From positions 3,619,501-3,683,500 of the forward strand of contig NZ_JAUSXS010000001.1 of NCBI RefSeq assembly GCF_030816195.1: a stretch of DNA of 64,000 nucleotides, written 5' to 3'. The position numbers and the translations under genes are program-made. Shown here one piece after another: positions 45,364-52,679 of the stretch. The number at the start of each line of letters is the position of its first letter. Position 1 is the stretch's first letter. Origin of the DNA: Pseudomonas sp. W4I3. Lineage in GTDB: Bacteria; Pseudomonadota; Gammaproteobacteria; Pseudomonadales; Pseudomonadaceae. The notes below the pieces were generated by a model that searched no databases, was not told the DNA's origin, and was given only the letters and a program-made list of their open reading frames with translations.

Positions 45364-46581
45364 ATGTCCCAAACATCTGCTGCAACCCCCTTGTCGGCGT
45401 CTTACGTTCCGGCCCAAGACCTGGCGCAAGGCACCTGGATCAGCCGCGCCTGGGTGCCCGGTGTCGTTGCCGGGCCCGCCGTGGTGCTGCTCAAAGGCAC
45501 GCAGGTCTATGACATCAGCGCCCGGGTGGCGACCGTTTCGGCTCTGCTTGAGCTGGAAGACCCCGTTGCTTACCTGCGCAGCCTGCCGTTGACCACGCCG
45601 TTGATCAGTGTTGACGACCTGCTCATCAACAGCGATGTATCCGTTCGCGACGAGACACAGCCCTGGCTGTTGGCCCCGATCGACTTGCAAGCCGTAAAGG
45701 CCGCCGGGGTTACCTTCGCCACTAGCATGCTCGAGCGAGTGGTTGAAGAGCAGGCCAAGGGCGACCCGGCCAAGGCCGACAGCATTCGCGCAACCCTGGC
45801 CGAGAGCATCGGTGCCGACCTCGGCCAAATCGTGCCGGGTTCCTCTCAAGCCGCGGCGCTCAAGGAAGTGCTGATCAGCCAAGGCATGTGGTCGCAATAT
45901 CTGGAAGTGGGCATCGGCCCGGACGCGGAGATATTCACCAAGGCCCAGCCGTTGTCAGCGGTGGGATACGGATCGGCCGTGGGTCTGCACCCCAAGTCCA
46001 GCTGGAATAACCCCGAGCCGGAGGTGGTACTGGCGGTTTCCAGCCGTGGCAAGGTACAGGGCGCCACGCTGGGCAATGACGTCAACCTTCGCGATTTCGA
46101 GGGGCGCAGTGCGCTGCTGCTGTCCAAGGCCAAAGACAACAATGCGTCGACCGCGCTGGGGCCATTTATCCGGCTGTTTGATGAAACCTTCGGCATTGAG
46201 GACGTGCGTTCGGCTGAAGTTGCATTGCGCGTGGTCGGCGAGGACGGCTTCATCATGGACGGCAGCAGCTCGATGAATCAGATCAGCCGCGACCCGCTGG
46301 ACCTGGTGGCCCAGACACTTAACGAGAACCACCAGTACCCGGATGGCTTCGTGCTGTTTCTCGGCACCTTATTCGCGCCCAAGCTGGACCGCGACTTGCC
46401 CGGCGCAGGCTTTACCCACAAGGAAGGTGACATTGTAGCCATCAGCAGCGCCAAGTTCGGCACACTGGTCAACCGGGTGACAACCAGTGACCGGGCGCCC
46501 GCCTGGCAGATGGGGTATCGCGCCCTGCTCGACAACTTGAACGAGCGCGGCCTGGTTTCTGCCGCGATCAAGCCACGCTAG
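45364..46581 (+). CDS. xylX: 2-keto-3-deoxy-xylonate dehydratase-like protein (FAH family)
   Basis: 405 residues from the ATG at 45364 (GAGGG 8 nt upstream; ATG at 45358 is too close). It follows Caulobacter XylX closely: 'LQAVKAAGVTFATSMLERVV', 'YLEVGIGPDAEIFTKAQ', the metal-site block 'WNNPEPEVVL' and 'LGNDVNLRDFEGRSALLLSK'. XylX converts 2-keto-3-deoxy-D-xylonate to alpha-ketoglutarate semialdehyde in the Weimberg pathway. With xylD it gives two consecutive steps; the first oxidation and the last dehydrogenase are not in the window. Confidence 0.85.
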   Translation: MSQTSAATPLSASYVPAQDLAQGTWISRAWVPGVVAGPAVVLLKGTQVYDISARVATVSALLELEDPVAYLRSLPLTTPLISVDDLLINSDVSVRDETQPWLLAPIDLQAVKAAGVTFATSMLERVVEEQAKGDPAKADSIRATLAESIGADLGQIVPGSSQAAALKEVLISQGMWSQYLEVGIGPDAEIFTKAQPLSAVGYGSAVGLHPKSSWNNPEPEVVLAVSSRGKVQGATLGNDVNLRDFEGRSALLLSKAKDNNASTALGPFIRLFDETFGIEDVRSAEVALRVVGEDGFIMDGSSSMNQISRDPLDLVAQTLNENHQYPDGFVLFLGTLFAPKLDRDLPGAGFTHKEGDIVAISSAKFGTLVNRVTTSDRAPAWQMGYRALLDNLNERGLVSAAIKPR

Positions 46582-46600
46582 CCAGAATGAGCACTTTCAT

Positions 46601-46623
46601 GAATGCCAAGCCACTCGGCATTC
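46601..46623. terminator. inverted repeat between convergent genes
   Basis: GAATGCC-N9-GGCATTC, perfect 7-bp arms between the xylX stop and the convergent DUF2867 stop. No T-run follows, so terminator function is only likely from its position. Confidence 0.35.
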
Positions 46624-46638
46624 TGCGACCCTGTGGGT

Positions 46639-47175
46639 TTACAGGTCGTAGCGCAGAGCCATCGGCCATCCAATGCGCGCTGCACGAAGGAGGCTGGCCC
46701 TGACAACCAAGCGATGAAACGGAGCGATAACGAAGAGGTAGGCCCGCCCCAAGCGGTTGTGGCAGTGGACAACGGTTGAAAATATCAGCTGGCGACCGCC
46801 TTGCGGCTCTGCCTCATCGGAACATAGCAGCGATATACGGAAATCGAGGTGCTTGTCGTCTTCCCCCAACACGATTTCAGTCGGGTTCGCGCTGTAGACC
46901 TTGAAGATGCCGATTCGATTAGTAAGTGATGCCAAATATTTGGCTGTCTTGAGACCAAAGCAGGCAACGAGAGTGTCTCGGACGTTCATGAGCCACCCGA
47001 TCCAGGCTGGCTGGTGGGCCAGGATGAATCGCGCGAGTACATCCGGATCGCTGGATGCGCCCCCAGGAAGCCGAATCGCAAAAGCATCCGCCAGATGCAT
47101 CAGTTCATATAGGTGGGCGATGCCGGATCCTGAGGGGACCGGCACACAGGTAACGCGCTCAAATTCTCGGGCCAT
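46639..47175 (-). CDS. DUF2867 domain protein
   Basis: 178 residues with no signal peptide. '[20 protein letters not shown]', '[20 protein letters not shown]' and '[20 protein letters not shown]' fit DUF2867, a START-like fold often found with NAD-dependent epimerase-like proteins; its function is unknown. AAGGA precedes the ATG. It stands alone, convergent with xylX and about 90 bp from the DJ-1 gene upstream. Confidence 0.75.
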   Translation of the reverse strand: MAREFERVTCVPVPSGSGIAHLYELMHLADAFAIRLPGGASSDPDVLARFILAHQPAWIGWLMNVRDTLVACFGLKTAKYLASLTNRIGIFKVYSANPTEIVLGEDDKHLDFRISLLCSDEAEPQGGRQLIFSTVVHCHNRLGRAYLFVIAPFHRLVVRASLLRAARIGWPMALRYDL

Positions 47176-47264
47176 CGGGGAATCCTTTCTGAGTTATAGC
47201 GGCCAGGTTGACAGTGGTGACGACAGCGTCCGGATAATCCAGCGCCTCGCTGAGCGAGCATGAA

Positions 47265-47885
47265 TTAGCTGATTGTTGGTGAAACGCCCATTTCTCCCTG
47301 GCGGATACTGAGCCCGATCAAGGCATCATAAAGCTCTTGCTGCCCAGTTGGCAGAACTGGGAGCAACGTCGAACGGCGCTTGTCGGCACCAAACCAGGAT
47401 TCAATCAGCCATCCCACCAGGTAGAGCGCCGAAAGACATCCGCCAGCGGTTGCAACGTTCCCCTGGAATACAAGAGGCTGATCCCTGGGCTCAATTCCTA
47501 GAGCCTGCAAGTTCGATCGTGCCTGCGGGTGTGTAGTTGCCTGGCCGCTGAGCAGCCCAAGCCGTTCGAGTATGAAAGCGCCGGCGCATATTGAGCCGAT
47601 TCGCTGGCGTTTGGCGTCAAGTTCAAACGACGCCAGGAAATCCGGGGCGGCAAGGGCAGCGGGTATCCCCTCCCTACCACTCGTGAACAGCACGGCGTCG
47701 GCGCTGTTAGCCTCGCGAAGCGGGCCGTGCACCGGAACAGGCAGGCCGTGTGCAGACTGCACAACTGGGCTGGAACCTAATATTCGAACGTGCCAGTCCT
47801 CGGCGTTGCGGCCTAGAATGTCCCACATCAGAAATAGGTCGATATCAGTGAATTGATCGAAAGCGACCAGAACGATTTTTTTCAC
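47265..47885 (-). CDS. DJ-1/PfpI-family protein
   Basis: About 206 residues. I chose the GTG at 47885 because GGAG lies 6 nt upstream and the protein then begins with the usual beta strand 'KKIVLVAFDQFTDIDLF'; longer starts are possible. The nucleophile elbow is 'IGSICAGAFILERLG', and the Asp after the first strand ('FTDIDLF') resembles isonitrile hydratase and related members. Probable hydratase, glyoxalase or stress chaperone. It is divergent from a TetR gene, with a palindrome between them. Confidence 0.82.
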   Translation of the reverse strand: MKKIVLVAFDQFTDIDLFLMWDILGRNAEDWHVRILGSSPVVQSAHGLPVPVHGPLREANSADAVLFTSGREGIPAALAAPDFLASFELDAKRQRIGSICAGAFILERLGLLSGQATTHPQARSNLQALGIEPRDQPLVFQGNVATAGGCLSALYLVGWLIESWFGADKRRSTLLPVLPTGQQELYDALIGLSIRQGEMGVSPTIS

Positions 47886-47964
47886 GTTGAACTCCATGAT
47901 TGCTGGCCTGCAAAACGCAATGGCCATCATTGCCGAAGTTCGCAGCGTATCAATCGGTTGCGCA

Positions 47965-47983
47965 CCATACACAGCCTGTATGG
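47965..47983. promoter_or_regulatory. operator candidate between DJ-1 and TetR genes
   Basis: CCATACA-cagcc-TGTATGG, perfect 7-bp arms. It sits 24 bp before the TetR GTG and 80 bp before the DJ-1 start, a good place for the TetR protein to control both. Confidence 0.55.
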
Positions 47984-48006
47984 CGCTAAATAGGGAGCAC
48001 ATACCG

Positions 48007-48564
48007 GTGAGCAAACTGACGCGTAACCATTGGATCGCCGCTGGCTTTGAGGCACTTGAGCAAATCGGGCATGTTGGCGTTTCGGCCGAGAGTTTATCGC
48101 GCTGGTTGAATGTGACCCGTGGGTCGTTCTATCACCATTTCCGCAACCGCGAAGACTTTGTGCGCACCTTGCTGGCAGCCTGGGAAGAAGACTATACGGA
48201 GCGCATGCTCGCTTATGCGGCGCAAGGTCGTAGCGCAGGCGAAACCTTGAAACGCTACTTGAGTATTGCTGCTGAAAAACAACCTGGGCGGGAAGTTTCC
48301 ATCCGAGCGTGGTCGCTGCATGACCCGTTGGTTGGCGAGTTTCAACAGCGTGTTGACACAACGCGACTGAATTTTGCAATAAGGACGTGCCGCAGCCTGG
48401 TCCCTATCTTAGGCGAAGCAGAAGTAATGGGTCAGATGGCCCATCTGTGCCTGATTGGCGGTCAACAGGCAGGACTGCGGCGTGATGCCGCGCGCTTCAA
48501 CAGCTTTGTGCATCGAGCCGTTTCACTTTTCGAAGGGGCTCTTTCACCGTGGCGGCCTAAGTGA
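48007..48564 (+). CDS. TetR-family regulator
   Basis: 185 residues from the GTG at 48007 (AGGGAG upstream). The frame is open to 47887 but that part does not look like TetR sequence and covers the operator. HTH: 'VSAESLSRWLNVTRGSFYHH'. The C-terminal half is a helical ligand domain with 'LCLIGGQQAGLRRDAARF'. It is divergent from the DJ-1 gene, which it probably represses. Confidence 0.85.
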   Translation: MSKLTRNHWIAAGFEALEQIGHVGVSAESLSRWLNVTRGSFYHHFRNREDFVRTLLAAWEEDYTERMLAYAAQGRSAGETLKRYLSIAAEKQPGREVSIRAWSLHDPLVGEFQQRVDTTRLNFAIRTCRSLVPILGEAEVMGQMAHLCLIGGQQAGLRRDAARFNSFVHRAVSLFEGALSPWRPK

Positions 48565-48658
48565 TCAGCAAAACTCACGCCGCCCCCTCTGTTCTATCAA
48601 CATCGAGCCTGCCGGTTCGCACTAAAGAGTACCGTGACTCGGGCGTTGATCTTGGCGC

Positions 48659-49192
48659 TCATGATGACCACCCAAGCCTGGCAATGATCTCCCTTCGGTA
48701 AGGCGTGTCGATCTGCGCGGGCACGTTTTCTACGTAGTCACGGGCATGGTTGAGTGCCTCTCCCGTCAGGCCTGCCAAGTACGCAACCGCGTCGTCAACA
48801 GACGGCACCCGGCCCTCGACATCGTTGAGCCTTGGCGGCAGAGCAGTCCATATCACGGCGTCCAGTTGACGAGCCATTGCCCAATCGGCCAGCACTCCCA
48901 CCGCAGAAGTGCTGGGCTTAAACACACCTATGCCGTCCTGGCGGTGTTCAGCAATCTGCTCTCGCCTGCGCAACGCCTGACACGCCTCATCGAGCGACCG
49001 CGTTTGCAGTACGGCCCAAAGGACTTGGCAAGGAGGCGCGTTGGCGCATATCACCGTGGCCAGTTCTGCCCCGTCACTGACTCGAGCGAATTCAATAGGA
49101 AGGCTGGGCCCGTCCTGAAACCATTGCGTAGCCAACGGCAATGTGTCCGGTTTCCAGATCAACGATCCCCATCCCAGGCATGCGATTACCAT
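48659..49192 (-). CDS. hypothetical protein, gamma-glutamylcyclotransferase-like start
   Basis: 177 residues. The N-terminal 'VIACLGWGSLIWKPDTLPL' resembles the glycine-rich binding loop (YGSN type) of the gamma-glutamylcyclotransferase fold, and 'LPIEFARVSDGAELATVICA' follows as in that group. I cannot identify the catalytic Glu with certainty. The rest is unrecognised. It is a single gene with no functional link to neighbours. Confidence 0.6.
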   Translation of the reverse strand: MVIACLGWGSLIWKPDTLPLATQWFQDGPSLPIEFARVSDGAELATVICANAPPCQVLWAVLQTRSLDEACQALRRREQIAEHRQDGIGVFKPSTSAVGVLADWAMARQLDAVIWTALPPRLNDVEGRVPSVDDAVAYLAGLTGEALNHARDYVENVPAQIDTPYRREIIARLGWSS

Positions 49193-49403
49193 GATCCATC
49201 CTTAGTGGTTGCCTGTGCCGTCTCGGCATTGAAAGAGTGCCATTCGTCGAAGCTTTGGCAGATGTTTAAAACTTAAATTCCCGACTCCGCCTCCCATTTT
49301 GTATGGAGCGACACATTCGATGTCCTGACATGCCGCTCCATTGCGTCCGACCTGAAGCATCTATAGCCCACGTTCAACAGACCTTACAGGCGAGGAAGTT
49401 TTC

Positions 49404-49751
49404 ATGAAATCTCCATTGCTAAAAGCGTTGATGATAGCCGGCGTGCTGTGCGCATCCGGCACACCGGCATTCGCCGCCAACTCCGGCAGCAACACCGGAA
49501 CCGGCGGTTCGTCGTCCTCTTCCGGCGCAAGCGATGCCGGCTCTGCCCTACCTCCTGGAACGGGCCCGACTGCGCCTCAAGGCGGCAGTGGCACAGGCGC
49601 CAGCGGTAATGACACCGCGCCCGATAGTGGAAGCGGCGGCGGAAGCGATGGCGGGAGCAGCGGCGGGAGCGGGAGTGCTGGCTCGGGCTCGGGCTCGGGC
49701 GGCTCCGGTGGCTCAGGCGGCTCAGGCGGCTCAGGCGGCTCAGGCGGATAG
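49404..49751 (+). CDS. secreted Gly/Ser-rich low-complexity protein
   Basis: 115 residues. A cleavable signal peptide ('LLKALMIAGVLCASGTPAFA') is followed by about 90 residues made almost only of Gly, Ser, Ala, Asp and Thr. It ends in perfect Gly-Ser repeats encoded by five tandem 9-bp units (49701-49745). GAGG is seen near the ATG. The mature protein would be disordered and exported to the periplasm or beyond. The function is unknown. Confidence 0.65.
   Translation: MKSPLLKALMIAGVLCASGTPAFAANSGSNTGTGGSSSSSGASDAGSALPPGTGPTAPQGGSGTGASGNDTAPDSGSGGGSDGGSSGGSGSAGSGSGSGGSGGSGGSGGSGGSGG
49701..49748 (+). repeat. tandem 9-bp repeat GGCTCAGGC
   Basis: One variant (GGCTCCGGT) and four perfect GGCTCAGGC units at the 3' end of the Gly/Ser-rich gene, in frame. 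A shorter GGCTCG run lies just before. Copy number should vary by slippage without shifting the frame. Confidence 0.9.
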
Positions 49752-49777
49752 AGCAGGCTTGAAGCGCGGCACCCAAA

Positions 49778-49812
49778 CAGCGCATGGGGACTCTCAAAGC
49801 CCCCATGCGCTG
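49778..49812. terminator. strong inverted repeat after the Gly/Ser-rich gene
   Basis: CAGCGCATGGGG / CCCCATGCGCTG, perfect 12-bp arms with an 11-bp loop, 27 bp after the stop codon. Only a short T-rich stretch follows (TTTCTCTC), but the position suits a terminator. Confidence 0.65.
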
Positions 49813-49892
49813 CACGTTTCTCTCGGCCATCTGGACTGAACACCCCTTTGCGCCGACGTTTTTACCGCGAACACACGACGGAGGATGTGGTG

Positions 49893-51212
49893 ATGATCGA
49901 CTCTGCAACCGGAATGAAGCCCGGCGAGCGCTATGCCGTGCATAACCTGGAGCGAACGCACAATTTTGGTGGCTTTTTTCTCGATGGAAAATACTACTTG
50001 AGCCCGGAATTGATGACGGCGGTCGGGTGGCTGGACGGCCAGACATTTTTCTACGACGAACTCGATGCCGCTGGCGAGCCGGTTTTTCCGGATCGGGTCG
50101 CCGGTATTGTCGATGATCTGACCCTGGTATTGAACGACGGCGCGCGCCTGAAGCTGCACGAGCTGCCCGTACAGGTTCAGGCGGCAGAGGATCGGCCCGA
50201 GGCCCCGCCTGCGAACGCCAATGTCAGCGGTCAATTGCACGGCAAGACGGTGGTAATCACCGGAGCCTCCAGCGGAATCGGCCGCGCCGCGGCGCATGCC
50301 TTCGCCAAGCAAGGCACACGCCTGGTCCTTGCAGCCCGGGACGACAGCGCCCTGGCCGACGTCGTCGAAGAATGTGCCGTGCTGGGCGCCGAGGCGATTG
50401 CCGTCAAGACCGACGTCACCCAGGGGGACCAGATGAGGGCTCTGGCGTCTGAAGCGGTAGCGTTTGGTCATGGCCGCATCGACATCTGGATTAACAACGC
50501 CGGGGTGGGCGCCGTGGGCAGATTCGAAGACACGCCGCTGGAAGCCCCTGAGCAAGTGCTGCAGACGGACTTGCTGGGTTACTTGCGTGGTGCCTACGTA
50601 GCGTGGCCGTATTTCAAGGCACAAAAAGCCGGCATTTTGATCAATACCCTGTCACTTGGCAGCTGGGTTGCCCAACCCTACGCCGTCGCCTATTCCGCAA
50701 GCAAATATGGCCTGCGTGGCTTCAGCGAAGCGTTGCGCGCGGAGTTGACAGGATTGCCGGATATTCACGTGTGCGACATTTACCCGGCCGTGATGGACAC
50801 ACCCGGCTTTCGCGACGGCGGCAATTTCACCGGCCATGCGCTGAAGCCGCCGCCACCGGTTTACGACCCTCGTCTTGTGGCTGAAGCGATGGTCGCCTGC
50901 GCGCTGCAGCCGCGCAAAAGCACGACCGTGGGCCGCGCCGCCACCGCCGCACGAGTCGCGCATTGGCTGGTGCCAGGCTTTGCGCAGATGTCCGGCTGGC
51001 TGACTCGCTTCGCGCTCGGTCGCAGCCCTCAAGCCAGTACCTCTTCAGGCAACCTGTTTACCCCTCCAACGGGGCAGCGCCGAATCGAGGGTGGATGGCG
51101 TAAAGATTCCCGACCCGCCCGTTACCTGCTTGTCGCCGCCGGTGCTGCGCTGTTGTTGGGTGGGGTTGCGATTGCACGCAACCATCAATCGAACGGCAAA
51201 CGGCAACGGTGA
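49893..51212 (+). CDS. membrane-anchored SDR oxidoreductase with extra N-terminal domain
   Basis: 439 residues from the ATG at 49893 (GGAGG about 8 nt upstream). Residues 1-95 form a separate domain I do not recognise ('RYAVHNLERTHNFGGFFLDG', 'VAGIVDDLTLVLNDGARLKL'). Residues about 110-340 are a classical SDR: 'VVITGASSGIGRAAAHAF', 'DIWINNAGVGAVG' and the intact YxxxK in 'AYSASKYGLRGF'. A single membrane helix near the C-terminus ('YLLVAAGAALLLGGVAI') would anchor it. The substrate is unknown. It lies upstream of mexE but is separated by about 210 bp. Confidence 0.8.
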   Translation: MIDSATGMKPGERYAVHNLERTHNFGGFFLDGKYYLSPELMTAVGWLDGQTFFYDELDAAGEPVFPDRVAGIVDDLTLVLNDGARLKLHELPVQVQAAEDRPEAPPANANVSGQLHGKTVVITGASSGIGRAAAHAFAKQGTRLVLAARDDSALADVVEECAVLGAEAIAVKTDVTQGDQMRALASEAVAFGHGRIDIWINNAGVGAVGRFEDTPLEAPEQVLQTDLLGYLRGAYVAWPYFKAQKAGILINTLSLGSWVAQPYAVAYSASKYGLRGFSEALRAELTGLPDIHVCDIYPAVMDTPGFRDGGNFTGHALKPPPPVYDPRLVAEAMVACALQPRKSTTVGRAATAARVAHWLVPGFAQMSGWLTRFALGRSPQASTSSGNLFTPPTGQRRIEGGWRKDSRPARYLLVAAGAALLLGGVAIARNHQSNGKRQR

Positions 51213-51324
51213 CCGGTCCCGTATAGGGGAGTCGTTCGAAACGCTCCCCTGCCACCACCTGCATTACTCAAATTGATAGCAACCTAACGAAAACCCCCGT
51301 CCTGCAAGGCTTTCCACGCGCTTA

Positions 51325-51341
51325 TATCATTCCGAATGATA
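51325..51341. promoter_or_regulatory. palindrome upstream of mexE, candidate MexT site
   Basis: TATCATTCCGAATGATA, a perfect 17-bp palindrome with the T-N11-A spacing of LysR sites, 84 bp before the mexE ATG. MexT is the known activator of this operon in P. aeruginosa; the assignment here is inferred. Confidence 0.5.
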
Positions 51342-51425
51342 GTTACCTTCGCTTCATTCGATTCGTGACATACCGCCTCCCCGCGCATGATCCGCCCATC
51401 TCAAATACATTGGCGGATGCACCTC

Positions 51426-52664
51426 ATGGAACAGTCACTCAAACATTTGCGCTTCCCCCTGGCGATTCTGGCCGTGGTGGTGATGAGCGCGTGCGGCAAG
51501 ACCCCGGACCAAGCGGCCGCCATGCCTGCTGCCAAAGTCAGCGTGGCCAAGGTGCTCGAGCAACCGGTCAACGAGTGGGATGAGTTCACCGGGCGCCTGG
51601 AAGCGCCGGAAACTGTACAGATTCGGCCACGCGTGTCGGGCCAGATTGACCAAGTCGCTTTCACCGAAGGCGCTTTGGTCAAGAAAGGCGACCTGCTGTT
51701 CCAGATCGACCCGCGTCCGTTCCAGGCTGAAGTTCGCCGCCTCGAAGCCCAGCTTGCTCAAACCAAAGCCGCCGCCACCCGCAGCGATAATGAAGCGCAA
51801 CGCGGCGATCGCCTGCGCCAGAGCAATGCGATCTCCGCCGAGCTGGCCGACTCGCGCACCACCGCCGCCCAGGAAGCCCGCGCTGCGGTTGCCGGGATCC
51901 AGGCGCAGTTGGACCTGGCCAAGTTGAACCTGAGCTTCACCCGCGTGACCGCGCCGATCAGCGGCCGCGTCAGCCGCGCCGAGATCACCGCCGGCAACCT
52001 GGTGACCGCCGACACCACCGCGCTGACCAGCGTGGTGTCCACCGACAAAGTCTATGCCTACTTCGACGCCGATGAGCGCGTGTTCCTCAAGTACACCGAA
52101 CTGGCCCGTCAAGGCCGTCGTGGCGCGACCACTCCGGTGTACTTGGGCCTGTCGAATGAAACCGGCAACCCGCACTTGGGCCAGATGAACTTCATCGACA
52201 ACCAGGTCAACCCTGCCACCGGCACCATCCGCGGGCGCGCCGTGTTCGACAACAGCAAGGGCGAATACACCCCGGGCCTTTACGCCCGCCTGAAGCTGGT
52301 AGGCAGCGGCACCTACTCCGCGGTACTGATCAACGACGAAGCCGTGGGCACCGACCTGGGCAAGAAGTTCGTGCTGGTGATGGAAGGCGACAAGCCGGCC
52401 TATCGCGCCGTGGAACTGGGCCCGAAGATCGAAGGTTTGCGCATCGTGCGCAGTGGCCTGAACAAGGACGACACCATTATCGTCAAGGGCCTGCAGCGCG
52501 TGCGTCCAGGCTCGCCGGTCGCGCCGGAAACCATCCCGATGGCCAGCCAGGAAACCCTCGCCGCCTTGGCCCAACAACGACAAGCGCTTGAAGCCAGCAA
52601 CCTGGAGCAAGTGGCGCCGGAAAAAACCGCGCCCAAGCTCGCCAGCGCGACTCCACGCGGTTAA
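51426..52664 (+). CDS. mexE: RND efflux periplasmic adaptor, MexE-like
   Basis: 412 residues from the ATG at 51426. A lipoprotein signal ends 'VVVMSACGK' (lipidated C23). The membrane-fusion blocks are standard: 'VNEWDEFTGRLEAPETVQIR', the hairpin 'AISAELADSRTTAAQEARAA' and 'VSTDKVYAYFDADERVFLKY'. These match P. aeruginosa MexE closely. It links the MexF pump to OprN. It is the first gene of the operon; mexF follows 15 bp later. Confidence 0.92.
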   Translation: MEQSLKHLRFPLAILAVVVMSACGKTPDQAAAMPAAKVSVAKVLEQPVNEWDEFTGRLEAPETVQIRPRVSGQIDQVAFTEGALVKKGDLLFQIDPRPFQAEVRRLEAQLAQTKAAATRSDNEAQRGDRLRQSNAISAELADSRTTAAQEARAAVAGIQAQLDLAKLNLSFTRVTAPISGRVSRAEITAGNLVTADTTALTSVVSTDKVYAYFDADERVFLKYTELARQGRRGATTPVYLGLSNETGNPHLGQMNFIDNQVNPATGTIRGRAVFDNSKGEYTPGLYARLKLVGSGTYSAVLINDEAVGTDLGKKFVLVMEGDKPAYRAVELGPKIEGLRIVRSGLNKDDTIIVKGLQRVRPGSPVAPETIPMASQETLAALAQQRQALEASNLEQVAPEKTAPKLASATPRG

Positions 52665-52679
52665 GGGATACGACTCAAG

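Noticed and set aside
49701..49748. Tandem repeat as a CRISPR-like array
   Set aside because: Units are 9 bp without spacers and lie in frame within a Gly/Ser-coding sequence.
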